Positions 40,427 to 50,442 are shown, counted from the stretch's first letter. The stretch: 64,000 nucleotides of DNA from Limanda limanda (GCF_963576545.1 NC_083647.1:992001-1056000); one strand, 5' to 3'. The notes: a model not told the origin generated them from the sequence alone. Numbers and translations are program-made.

Positions 40427-41531
40427 TGTTTTTACCCGTCCTAAAGGACACCTGAACTGGACCTGAGAGGCTGAGGGTGGAGCCCAAGGGGAAAGGCTTA
40501 AGGAGCCAGCAGCGAGTAGTGATGTGTCGGTCGTGAACGATTCGTTCACTATGAACGAATCCTTACAAGGACTCGGGAGTAACGAGTCCTCTCAATGAGA
40601 GATTCGTTCATTTTCTTGTGGCCGCGCATCGGGACTGTTCCATAGGCTCAGTCAAGTAAGCAGAAATGATTCGTTCACTTCCCTACTGGGTCTTCGGGTA
40701 TGAGTCTTTGGATCATTTATCACGTGACCTGCTTTGGCTCAGTAGAGGAGCGCTGGAGCTGGAGCGAGGGGCGTTCACTGTCTTCCGGAGAAATGAACAC
40801 TCTGTGTTTTTAGTATAGAAAAACGTGAATTATATTCGTTCACAAGTCATACAGACTGGTTTTGTTATTTTCACTTTACATTAACACTTACAGTTTAGTG
40901 CAGTGTAATTGTTTGCCGTGATAATTAAATGCCAGTATGATAATAATGACAATTTCAAACCATACAAACTGTAATGTTGTACTGTATTTAATGGGTTTAC
41001 TTTAAAAAATATGATCTGCAGTAAACTGTAAGTGTAAATAACAAAACCAGTCATTATGACTTCTCCGGAAGACAGTGAACGCCCCTCGCTCCAGCGCTCC
41101 TCTACTGAGCCAATGCAGGTCACGTGATAAACGATCCAAAGACTCGTACCCGAAGACCCAGTAGGGAAGTGAACGAATCATTTCTGCTTCCTTGACTGAG
41201 CCTATGGAACAGTCCCGTTGTGCAGCCCCCCCGTTGAAATGAACGAGTGACTCGAAAAAAGATTTGTTCCTTTTACTAAACGAGATTCAAAGAACCGTGT
41301 CGGTAAAAAGATCGGAACTTCCCATCACTAGCAGCGAGAGCATCTGGGCGTGGCTGAGCAAGGCAACTCTTTTTTGACCGTGTGTTGTAATGTTCAACAG
41401 GAAAACTGTACTCTACGAGAGTCTTTAGTTTAATGTCTTTTAGTTGTTTCAAGCAAATTGTAATCCACCTTTCTACAATAAATGGTCAAAGGGACCAACT
41501 GGACTCACCTTTACTCCTCATCTTTTATACA
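40427..41531 (+). mobile_element. Putative BEL/Pao-type 5' LTR, interrupted by a hAT element
   Basis: Outside the hAT insertion the sequence begins TGTTTTTACCC, includes an AATAAA signal at about 41479, and ends near TTTTATACA. It precedes a gag-like frame by about 360 bp, where a primer-binding site and leader would lie. The boundaries are inferred from TG...CA ends and the position of the gag gene. I see no 3' LTR partner in the window. Confidence 0.45.
40517..41330. mobile_element. Fold-back hAT element with perfect 8-bp duplication
   Basis: The element starts TAGTGATG and ends CATCACTA, and GCAGCGAG occurs on both sides (40509-40516, 41331-41338). Left bases from about 40632 to 40850 are nearly the exact reverse complement of right bases from about 41213 to 41050, so the element can form a large hairpin. 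The outer 100 bp of the arms, rich in GAACGA/TCGTTC words, are less well matched. No transposase is present. The 8-bp duplication and ends fit hAT. Confidence 0.88.
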
Positions 41532-41893
41532 CGGGTCTGAATCAAAACTGAGCTCAGCCACCAGTAGTAGTTAAGTAGAAATTGCTGCTATAATTTAGTC
41601 AAAAAAGTGCCTTGGATGGATGTACTTGGAAAAGAGCAACATTTGATGGAACTGGATACTGGAACACAGAAAGTTCAAGTGTGAATTCAAGTGCATGTGC
41701 CACTCTGGAGTGGTAGATGGCCAAGATTGAATCCAAGTGAATCCACAGCAATCGGTATGTTTATGAAGAAACTCTGAAAGGAATCTTGTTTATTGTCTTA
41801 AGAAGAATCATTTTTGTGGAATATTGACTTATATTTTTGAAAAAAAAGGACTTTCGAGTTTGTCAAGTTGAACAAAGAGCTTCAGTTTCCAAT

Positions 41894-42508
41894 ATGGCTG
41901 ACCATGCTGATATTTCTGTTGATTCTGAAAAGCAAAAAGAAATGTTTGAGTTTGAAAATAAGAAAAAATAAGCAAAACAAGATAGAAAGAATAAATTGGC
42001 TGCTTTGACTCACAAAATGAATAAGATGACTGAACTCATGTCTGATCCAGCAAACCCGGAGCAAGAAAAGATGAATTTACAGAAATATATAGAGGTTTTG
42101 GAGGAATTTAATGAATTGCACAAACGACATCGAAAGCTTTTGTCAAAGGTTGAATGTGTTACAGACACAGGACAGTGGTATGAACCGAAGACGATTAATA
42201 TTGAGGAGTTTAAGACAAGGGCTGATGAATGGATTCAATCTTGTCCTGTTGTTGCACCTCCAACAGAGAAAGAAGATGAAATTAGGCCCAAGGACAGCAT
42301 CTCTTCAGTTAGTAGGGGATCTAAAAGTTCAAAATCAAGTTCAGCTTCAGCTCTTCCGGTGGCACAGGCTGAGAGGGCAGCACTTTTAGCCAAGGCTGGT
42401 GCTATGAAAGAAAGGCATGCTTTAGAAGAAAGAGGAACTTTTAGCCAAGGAAAGAGAAAAAATTAGAAGTCGAATGGAGACTTTGAATTTTGAAGCTGAA
42501 TTGTCTAG
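41894..42508 (+). pseudogene. BEL/Pao-like gag fragment
   Basis: The translation from the ATG at 41894 begins MADHADISVDSE. It meets a TAA at 41969 and resumes in frame through a Lys/Glu-rich helical region. It ends in a block (QAERAALLAKAGAMKERHA) that I recognise from the N-terminal half of fish BEL/Pao gag proteins. A frame change near 42430 moves the rest (an EKIRSRMETLNFEAELS block) into another frame. At about 42509 it is cut off by an unrelated DNA-transposon fragment. Gag would form the particle shell; this copy is broken by a stop, a shift and truncation. No pol is seen. Confidence 0.6.
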
Positions 42509-43530
42509 CCTGACGTTGTCATACTTAATTCTAGTCAGAATATGAGTCTGAGACCGCTCCATTGGGCTGTGATTATGGGGCGTGTTTCAACCGAACCAGG
42601 AAAAAAAATGCCTCTTCGCTCAATTGGATAGACCTACAACCAATCAGAGCAACGTAGTATGTGACGTATGCTTAGCGACATTGTGAGTTATTTACTAAGT
42701 CAGACAGTCAAGACTTTCTCTTACCATAAAAAAACAACACAGCGTGTTTCCTCATTAAAATCTTTATTACAAGATGAACAACTCTTGTGGCAATTAAACG
42801 GAATCCGTTCAATGTTTACACTTGTAAATAAGCGCTGCTGTACTCCTAAGCCCCGCTGAGGGAGCAGCTAGCCGCTGAGAGCGAGCTAGATTTGACGGCT
42901 CTCGACCTCTCAGTCAGGTTGTTGTCACGCCCTCACTTTCGGAACTCCTCACCCAGACCCGTGTCTGTCTAGGTTCCCTTCCCCGTGAACTGGCGGTCTG
43001 TGTGCGGACATGAAGCCGAGCAGCGGCGGCTAGCTCCGGGCTGCTTCCTCCAGCTGCTAACATCCTCGCTGTGCTGCGTTCAGGGCAACCTCGTTCAGGG
43101 AAACCTTCTGCCACATAGCGAACATGCAATAGTTTTATCGATGAAAAAATAATGTCCACCTCGTCGTGCACGCCAAGATGCATCGCCATGCCTTGATCGC
43201 GTTTCTCTGTTCCTCTTTCAAAATGAATGCGCTATCGATGTCTTCTAAAACAGACTCAATGCCAGCATCTACACATCTCAGCTCTCCATCGGCAGGCATG
43301 TTTGTGGAAAACAAAGTCAACCCAAGTGCTGTTTGATGACGTAGTTGATTACGTAACTGCTGATCACATACACTGCATGAAAAGAAGCGTTTGTGTCAAT
43401 CTGTGTCGCAGAGAAGTGTTGGCACATCCTTCGGTTAACGACTTTCACACGTATCTGCAGGCAGCAAAGGAAACGCTCAGGGTTCCTGCAGTTGTCAAGC
43501 CTGTGAGCTGTTGAGATTTGACCCCCCTGC
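42509..43530 (-). mobile_element. DNA-transposon fragment with RecQ-like helicase start
   Basis: The left edge GCCTGACGTTGTCATAC plus the following 150 bp match a terminal region that I recall from a fish DNA transposon. On the minus strand a poly(A) signal (TTGTAATAAAG) lies near 42767, and the start of a helicase-like frame lies at 43299. The middle of the gene is missing, so this is a deletion derivative. The right end is not defined; no complement of the left terminus was found before the CACTA element. Confidence 0.45.
43189..43299 (-). pseudogene. N-terminal scrap of a RecQ-like helicase
   Basis: From an ATG at 43299 the frame reads about 37 residues including SAFILKEEQRNAIKA. This resembles the segment just before the Walker A motif in RecQ-family ATP-dependent helicases carried by some fish mobile elements. 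The Walker A and all later motifs are absent: the similarity ends at 43189. The frame continues briefly in unrelated sequence. Function is lost. Confidence 0.45.
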
Positions 43531-43785
43531 TCCAACGCCTAGAGGACGCTTTCACATGCAAATGACAATGCTCTGAGCTTCACAAATGCAAATCAGTTTC
43601 CCTGAGAGCAGATAACACCAATGTGTAAGAGGCACCAACAAACTATCTGGCTGAGTAAACCAGGCTTAAAATAAATATTAAACCTGAAATTTTAAATTGT
43701 TCTTAAGTAAGTAAGTGTGCTATAATGAATTTTATTGTATACCACGAACAAAGGTCAATGCAGTCAAAGAAATGAAACAATGCAC
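43531..43785. other. Spacer left of the CACTA genes
   Basis: No gene. The left terminus of the CACTA element should lie here or within the preceding fragment, but I could not identify a CACTA-type terminal repeat. Confidence 0.35.
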
Positions 43786-43791
43786 TTTATT
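43786..43791 (-). terminator. Poly(A) signal of the CACTA transposase gene
   Basis: AATAAA on the minus strand about 31 bp after the transposase stop codon at 43823. The very short 3' UTR matches the compact layout of the gene on the other side, whose AATAAA overlaps its stop codon. Confidence 0.6.
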
Positions 43792-46680
43792 TCAAAATTT
43801 CATTGTTATCTAAAACACAATCCTAAATCTCAACAACTGTACAGAGTGGCATGATTACATTCACTTCTTCAATTGTGCTGGTTAAATGCACAGAGGAAGT
43901 GTTCACCACACATCTACCAGCAATCCGCTCAACAGGAAGAAATGATGCTGGGTATGATGTGTCTGTGCTCTGTAAGCTCCAAACTTCTACCGGCTTTCCA
44001 TAAAAATATCTGTCCGGGTGGGGATGAAGCCAGGACACTTGGGCAATAACATGTTTGATTGCTGTACAGTTTCTCATGACATTCAGAACTATGAACTGCT
44101 TAATAATACCTGGTCGCTGTTCGGTAAGAGGGTCAAGGATCGGTTCCTCAAAGCTATTAGTGTTTGCACACCACTTAGCATAAACATATGCTGACCTTTC
44201 TGACCTTGTGCCATCTATGGAATATGTGACATTCAAATGTGTGACCCTTTTACATGTCATTGCAAAACAGTTAACATCAGTGATGCAGTTTTCAGGATAC
44301 ATCTGATGATACATTGATTACATTGCATTCCTGTCATGCTCATCCAAAACAATATGTTGGAATGGAGAGAGTGGCACCACTGTACAGTTTTCTAAGAGAA
44401 GTCTCTCTGCTGACACCAAAACACTGTGCTTCACATAAAGCATATCAGTTGTGTCATCGCGTGTCAAAGTTCCAACTCTTTGTCCTCCCAAAATACTAGC
44501 AATCTCAGCCCCATATTTACACGTCCATGGCATACTAAGCTGTTGACTCTGCTGAAATTGCCTCATAATTTGAACTTCAATAGTCCTATTGTTGTTGTTA
44601 AACTTTCCCAGTATCCCATTAAAACGCTCAAATGAAAAACACCAGAAAGAATAAACAGGTCCATAGTCCAATATGCACTCTTTCAAATGCAGATGTAAAT
44701 GCATGTTCGGGGTGCAGTGCAATGGGCCAAACAGTTCGACAAATTTTGAGAGAAATTACTGCAGGTATCTGTCCGCTTCTTCCAGTCTCTTGGTGGATAT
44801 CGCTCTGGAGCAAAGTATGATACAAGCCTGCACAAAGTCAAACCACATGTCATAATGTCTGCTGTCAATAAGCCCTTTCAGACAAAACAGAGAGTAAATT
44901 GTTACCCAGTTTTTCCACTGATCTGCTGTAAATCCTGTGAAACCAGATGAAATTCGCAGGGGAATTCTTCCAACCTCGCAAGGTACTTTGATTATCTCTA
45001 CTCTAGTTTGAAGTTCATCAAGGCTCTTTGTTATCAATATTCCTAGTTCCGTCCACAGTCTGAACACATGTCTTGCTGTACCAAGGAGAAGGTTGAGCAT
45101 AGGATCTATGACGACAAATCTGATGGCATCATAGTAACTCAGGCGGAAAAGTTCTGACCATCGAGCTCCATACTGGTGTTCAATTTTTTTTCTGTTCTGC
45201 CTTCGTCTTTGCCTGTCTGGATATTCCGGCGAAGTGTTTGTGAACCTCTGATGACCGTGGCTCCCATGAAGACCGCTCAAATCCAGAGTAGTCCATTTTT
45301 GCTCCAAATTCTTTCCTGCTGAACGTCTTCAAACACTTATGGCATCCTGCAAGAGTTAAATGTAATATGTTAAACACACATATTTGTACTTGAGCATTCA
45401 ATGAAAGAATATAACTATATCATTATAAGCATCTACATTGTTCAATATTTATTAATTAAATATTGCAAAGCAAATGTTTCAATTACCTCTGTATGCTCCA
45501 TGTCCAACAAAGCCTCCACATTTTCGGGCTGCAGGAATGTCTGATGACAGACAAAGCAGTGCCGCTCTGTAAACCTGATGTCCTGTGAAAGAGCTGTCTT
45601 CCAAAATTATGCCATGCCAAAGTTCTTGGAGCTCATCAATCAGGGGATCTAAGAAAGCATTTATGTTAAGTGATGGCTCCTTTGGGCCAGGTATTAGTCC
45701 AACAAGAATCATATTTTCTTCCCTAAAACGGTCTTCACGAGGTAGATTTAAAATGACCAAGTAGATGGCTCCCACTGAATATGGTGCATGTTTGAAAGGT
45801 TGGAACCAGTCCACATTCAGCATCAAGGCCAAATTATTTTGCTCTGCTAAAAAAGGCTCTCCATTCACATACTGGTAATCCTGCCATACTTGTCCATCAT
45901 AAACATCTGCTAACACACCCTCAGTTATATTACGTTTTCGCCATTCGTCACATCTCTCATCAAATCCAGGTCTTTTAACAAGTGATTCCAGAGACTTTAC
46001 AACACTGTTGTAACAGTACGGTCGTATTGGATAGACATACTCTTTACCACTGGAATATTTTGCTTTTCTTAGCAAGGCAGAGCCACATTTTTTCCTTAGT
46101 GCAGACCTCTTATGTGGGTGTTTGTAGAATGGGATGTAGCGACAAGTCTTGCACACCCTTGTACCATCCGACCTGAGCTCATAGGTTTCTTTTGGAATGT
46201 ATACGGCCATACATTTTGGACAAACCACATATTGTAAAAAATTGTCACGGAGGATGCCTGTCCAGCCCCTCAAAGAGAATAAGGTCTTTGGCATATTGTT
46301 CGCGAAGGTAGCCAGGGAATCACTACAGAGAACTGTCCCCATTATCCACATTAACTGTTTGATGTACAGAAGAAGGGATTTGATGGCATTGTCAGAAATC
46401 TTGAAGGTTGCTTGCCATGACAAAATCGTCACAGCCAGAAGTTTCATCAGTAAGTGTTCTGGCTTTTCTGAAGACTGACTGGTTTCATGTTCCTCTCCAG
46501 CTTGCATGTTTGGATAGACTTCACTCTGATCATCTGCCTGACCTTCCCCCTCTTCGTCCTCCTCCTCAGTCATGTAGTCATCCTGTACAGATTTAAAGTA
46601 CAACTTAAAAAATGGCTCCAAACAAACAGGTAACAAGCTATAGCAAATGGCCAGTTTCACTCTGAAAGGGATATCAAATG

Positions 46681-46856
46681 TGCAGCTTCACTCTGAATAG
46701 ACCATCTGCAGCACATGGACATGCCCATTTGAAAGTGAAAAGGCACTTAAGTGTGCAGCCTCACTCTGAAAAGACCATATGCAGCACATGGACATGCCCA
46801 TTTGAAAGTGAAAAGGCACTTAAGTGTGCAGCCTCACTCTGAAAAGACCACACCCA
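46681..46856. repeat. 73-bp tandem repeat in transposase intron 2
   Basis: Units start at 46681, 46754 and 46827 (TGCAGC[CT]TCACTCTGAA). The first two are complete and the third partial, with few differences between units. It lies between transposase exons 2 and 3. Confidence 0.85.
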
Positions 46857-46927
46857 GCACATCTACAACAACAAGCTTAGAATTTACAATTGATTTGCCT
46901 CATAGTTACACAAACAACATTCTGTAC

Positions 46928-47094
46928 CAGGGCCGGGTCTAGGCAGGGGCAAGAGGGGGCCTGGCCCCTTCAAATAAATGTTGTGCCCCCTCAAACTAAA
47001 TCCCAATTTATAATAATAATAATATAATAAAGCACAATGCCCCCTCAAGATTTGTGGCTGCCTCCTCATACATGCCTGTCTAGACCCGGCCCTG
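46928..47094. mobile_element. Small hAT MITE in transposase intron 2
   Basis: Ends CAGGGCCGGGTCTAGGCAGG and the complement of CAGGGCCGGGTCTAGACAGG agree at 19 of 20 positions. The octamer TTCTGTAC flanks both sides (46920-46927, 47095-47102). At 167 bp with no gene it is a MITE. Its position between exons implies it inserted into the CACTA element. Confidence 0.88.
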
Positions 47095-47580
47095 TTCTGT
47101 ACACTTTTTTTATGTTCCAAATGCTTACCACAATGTCTTCGTCATCATCTTGCACTGAATCGCTGGAGTCCAGGTACAGATGAATGCTTTGGTCATCTTC
47201 CGTTTCGTCTGAAAAACATCCAACCGTATGGCTGATACATTAATGATCAATTAAATATTTTTAACCACTCTGTGCCACACAAAACAGGCGTTTATATGTG
47301 AACGCTTAGGACAAATTATTGTTCATGAACAAGACTTTCATCTTGCCAATAGATAACATTATTATAACGTTACATGCTGCTTACCATTGTCTGAAGTATC
47401 AGTTGGTGGGAACATTTCTGGAATCTGTCTTTCCAAGTCGTTTTCAGGGTCGTCGGGCCGTAGATGCATTTCCTCAGTTTCTTCAATCTCTGTTACCGAG
47501 GTCTCTCCGAGATCTTCTAACGTCACGGGTGCGTTACTGTTGCCGGTATGGTGTTGTCCATGGTCTTGACTGGATGCCAC

Positions 47581-47717
47581 TGAATTATGTACAGTCTCGG
47601 TTTGATCTATTTCACCGTTCTACCGTTGCCCGGGGCTACCGGACATTTATTTCCGGCAATATTGCTATCGGATCCACTGCTTTTAATCCATAGCGATATT
47701 ACTACCATATATTCACG
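47581..47717. promoter_or_regulatory. Divergent promoter region of the CACTA element
   Basis: 137 bp separate the first codons of the two divergent genes. The segment contains related words (CCGGACAT, CCGGCAAT) and two opposed TATCG/CGATA words, but no clear TATA box. In-frame stops bound the transposase frame upstream (TAG near 47627). A shared regulatory region is inferred from geometry. Confidence 0.5.
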
Positions 47718-49043
47718 ATGGCCGGACGACGCCTCTTTCCATTGCCCGAAACTCCGCTGAACAACGGAGAGCTTCCCGACCGGAGTCGCAGTGCTTCAAG
47801 CTGTCCTGCATCCACCGACCGGGTTCTCCTAGCGGCGATAAATGGCTTGTCTCGCCAGCTCACTGTTTTGCACCGTGAGTTGCATCAGCGGATGGACGAG
47901 AAAGCTCAAGCCGACGCCGTGGTACAAGCGTCCGTGGACGAGCGGCTGACTGCCCTGGGCAGTAACCGTCCTAGCGGGTTGGAGCCGAAAAGAAAAAGAC
48001 GAGCGCAGTGTCCCAGGCTTGCGGTAAGTTTTAAGCTAAAAGTAAGCCATTTTGGTAACTGCTAAACCACGTAATTTACATTCTGCACGGCGTGTAAACA
48101 ACTATGGTTGTGTTCTTTTGTATTTTATAGGAAACTGTGCGACGTCTTCACAACTCGGACACAAATAGCAGGCGCTACGATCCAGAGCAATGGTAAGATT
48201 AAAAAGAAAAGATACGCCTTGTTCCTCCATGAAATACTTTCTCTCTCTGAACTCTTTCAATCATAATGTTTTCACAGCGTGAGCTCCCGGCACAACGAGG
48301 CTGTGACTTCTCATTTGGTGGATTCACTCGCGGAAAGTCCGGCTTGGCGCTATATCGGACCCGACGTAATTTGATGTAAGTAACTGTAGTAATTGTGTTG
48401 TAGTGTTTTAATGTGGAGATATTACAGTGATTCAGTGACTGCTTTACTTGCTTTAATCGTATTGAACTAATAATACTCATGTTGGTTTCCAGCTGCTTGT
48501 AAGACGTATTATGCCACAATAAGGCGGAACTTCTGCTATGGGCAACCACAGCATCAGGCAATGGGAGAGGCACGGAGAAATGCAGCTCGGTCTCGGCAGA
48601 GAAGGAAGAGGGTAAGATAACTGCTATTACACAAAATAATTCACAGATTATTATTATAATGTATTGTGTCATTGCACTGTGCTCATTGTACTGATTTGTT
48701 TCAGTTGCTTGGAGCGAGACAGAGTGTCCTGGTGCCAGATGAGTCGGACTTCTGGAAGGGAACCACCATCGACATGATGTCGGATGAGGAGGAAGGCTCA
48801 TATTGCGGGTTGTCTGGGTGGATCGTGCGGCCTCCATCTTTCCGCAGCAGGGAGCTCTCCGACCTGTGTGCAACACTCCAGACTAGGCTGGAAGCCGATC
48901 CAAAATACGGAGCAACTCGCCACAGGCGGCTGTATAATGGGGCAGATTCGGATAGACTGCCACCCAGGTCCTACGATCCAGAGGGTGCACAGAAACATTT
49001 TAAGCCAGACATGAGACCCTCAAACTTGATGCCAGTTTTGTAA
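47718..49043 (+). pseudogene. Second protein of the CACTA element, five exons, one stop
   Basis: Proposed exons are 47718-48023, 48131-48192, 48278-48375, 48493-48611 and 48705-49043, all GT...AG, with phases that join into 308 codons including the final TAA. Exon 1 encodes a coiled or helical, charged N-terminus. Exon 4 encodes a basic region (GEARRNAARSRQRRKR). Exon 5 encodes an acidic block followed by GLSGWIVRPPSFRSRELSDL and a C-terminus with DSDRLPPRSY. I recall similar proteins next to fish CACTA transposases, but know no established function; a DNA-binding or regulatory partner, like plant TnpA, is a guess. An in-frame TGA at 48372-48374, just before the third donor, would cut the product at about half length. 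Exons 4-5 otherwise look intact. Confidence 0.65.
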
Positions 49044-49048
49044 ATAAA
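49043..49048 (+). terminator. Poly(A) signal of the CACTA second gene
   Basis: AATAAA overlaps the TAA stop codon by one base (TAAATAAAG). This gives a minimal 3' UTR, comparable with the transposase side. Confidence 0.6.
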
Positions 49049-50442
49049 GTTTTTATTTACAACATTTGCAGCATTGCTTTTCTCTTTGTCCCAAAACTGC
49101 ATATTGACGTCATAGATATAGTGTTGCCGATATGATAACAATGGTATGAATAAATCTGCAGTGTTTTTTGGGTGTTATTTTCCCTTTAATAGGAACCAGA
49201 GTGGTGATTATGCAGTGGTGGTCCCTTGATGCAGATCAATGAACTGATAACCAATACTTTATTATTATGGTTATTATAATTATCAGCGTAAATTTGTGGG
49301 CGGGGTATACCCCACGTGTGCACTGCAATGACCCATAAGGTGACCAATAGCAACACTTCTACCAACCAATCACGAGTGACATTAGTTTCAAGGGTCTGTG
49401 GTATCCTCCAATGGTGAGTAGAGAGAGGTTCTAGCCAGCGGCTGGACTCCGATTCATATGCTAATTAGATCACGCGTCGCGAACTGTCCGCGCGGCGGAG
49501 GGAGACCCCCCGCGGCTCTCTCCTTTGTTCTCCAAATCCCCCTTAAGGTCCGCAAACGCCGATAGACCCACCTTGTCTTCACTGGCGAACGCCGAGGTAA
49601 CATCATGGAAACAGTTGGTTACAGCAGGGGATTAGGCCTGTCCGTAGAGGTTCACTGTGACAATAATACTGCTTTTCGTCTAGTGATATCTATGGTTGAT
49701 CATCTGTCCATCATCGTATAAAGCCCGCCCTAACAATGTGATTGGTCAGAACAGCTTCTGTTCGGAGCATAATTTCTCCCAAATGGACTCCAGACCGAAT
49801 TTCCCGACCAAAAAATGTTGTGGGCCGGGCTAAGTTCGTCTGGCACCCAGGCTATGAATTGTCTGCTACAAATGCCAAGCTTGCAGTGTATGCTGGTGCT
49901 GAGGAGCAAGTGACTTCTACCCCAGCTGATGGCATGAACGTGTACTTCGAGGAAAGGAACCTGGAACTCGCCAACATGGACACTTAGGACTTATTTGCAG
50001 GAAGAATGGGACAAAATTATGTTTGAAATGCTTCATCACTTGGTGTCTTGAGTCCTTGTGAAAAGTAATGGCAACATTACAAAGTGGTAAATGATTTACC
50101 GTCTCAAGAATCAAAATTGAATACAATTCCTGAGGTTAAACATCAAATAATGTGATTTTGTGTTGTTTTATTGCAATACAGGTCAAAGATCATTTAGAAA
50201 TCAATGTTCTCGGTTTTAATTTTAAATGTAACATACCGTTCCAACTCTGTCTGAACTGGGGTTGTAGTACCTGAAGGTAAATTAGTTATGCAGACTGGGT
50301 ACAGCAATCCAAACATAAAAACATGAAACAAAAGACAACACAACATTACTTAAAAAGAGGCCATCAGAGCTCAATTCATAAAACATCAAAACAAACACTC
50401 TACCACAGACCTCAATGCCATACAGCAGGCAGCAATGGAACC
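49049..50442. other. Unassigned region with a GC-rich core
   Basis: Bases 49290-49610 are GC-rich with CpG-rich words (ATCACGCGTCGCGAACTG) and a palindromic GTGGGCGGGGTATACCCCAC at 49297-49316. An 81-codon frame at 49742-49987 (opening with GTG, ending LELANMDT) reads more protein-like than its surroundings, but I do not recognise it. The right end of the CACTA element should be here but was not found. Confidence 0.3.

Larger units (their letters stand above)
43823..47580 (-). pseudogene. CACTA/EnSpm tnp2-like transposase, four exons, decayed
   Basis: Proposed exons are 47580-47385, 47208-47129, 46582-45487 and 45346-43823, each with GT...AG borders and matching phase (about 965 residues). 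Exons 1-2 encode an acidic N-terminus. Exon 3 has a Cys-rich zinc-ribbon-like segment (CPKC...CKTC) and the conserved block VDWFQPFKHAPYSVGAIYLV followed by LVGLIPGPKEPS. Exon 4 has DYSGFERSSW, VVIDPMLNLLLGTA, ILDYGPVYSFWCFSFERFNG and a C-terminal SWLHPHPDRYFYGKPVEVW block, all in family order. Lesions are an extra base in an eight-A run (45183-45190), TAA at 44756-44758 and TAA at 44318-44320. The frame has no ATG near its start; GTG at 47580 may be a mutated start. The family cuts and pastes CACTA elements as a DDE nuclease. Confidence 0.82.
43786..49048. mobile_element. CACTA/EnSpm-type transposon with two divergent genes
   Basis: The span runs from the poly(A) signal of one gene to that of the other. 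The minus-strand gene encodes a tnp2-like transposase in four exons, and the plus-strand gene encodes a second protein in five exons. Their 5' ends are 137 bp apart. This is an almost complete coding complement for an autonomous element, about 5.3 kb. Lesions in both genes show that it is inactive now. The outer termini and the expected 3-bp target duplications were not found, so the true element extends past these limits. Confidence 0.8.

Noticed and set aside
42914..43189. 91-codon minus-strand frame rich in Arg and Ser
   Set aside because: It lies in the GC-rich interior of the helicase-carrying transposon fragment, and I recognise no similarity.
44740..44775. Splice donor (CA|GTAATT) at the first transposase TAA
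   Set aside because: Family-like coding sequence continues directly after the stop in the same frame, so an intron would remove conserved residues; a nonsense mutation is simpler.
48199..48876. 225-codon open frame on the minus strand
   Set aside because: It lies antisense to exons 3-5 of the CACTA partner gene, crosses its introns, and has no recognisable domain. It is best explained as a shadow.
43369..49166. CACTGCAT at 43369-43376 and complements near 49166 and 49218 as CACTA termini
   Set aside because: Only seven or eight bases match before divergence, and the 3-bp flanks do not duplicate, so I did not set element ends there.
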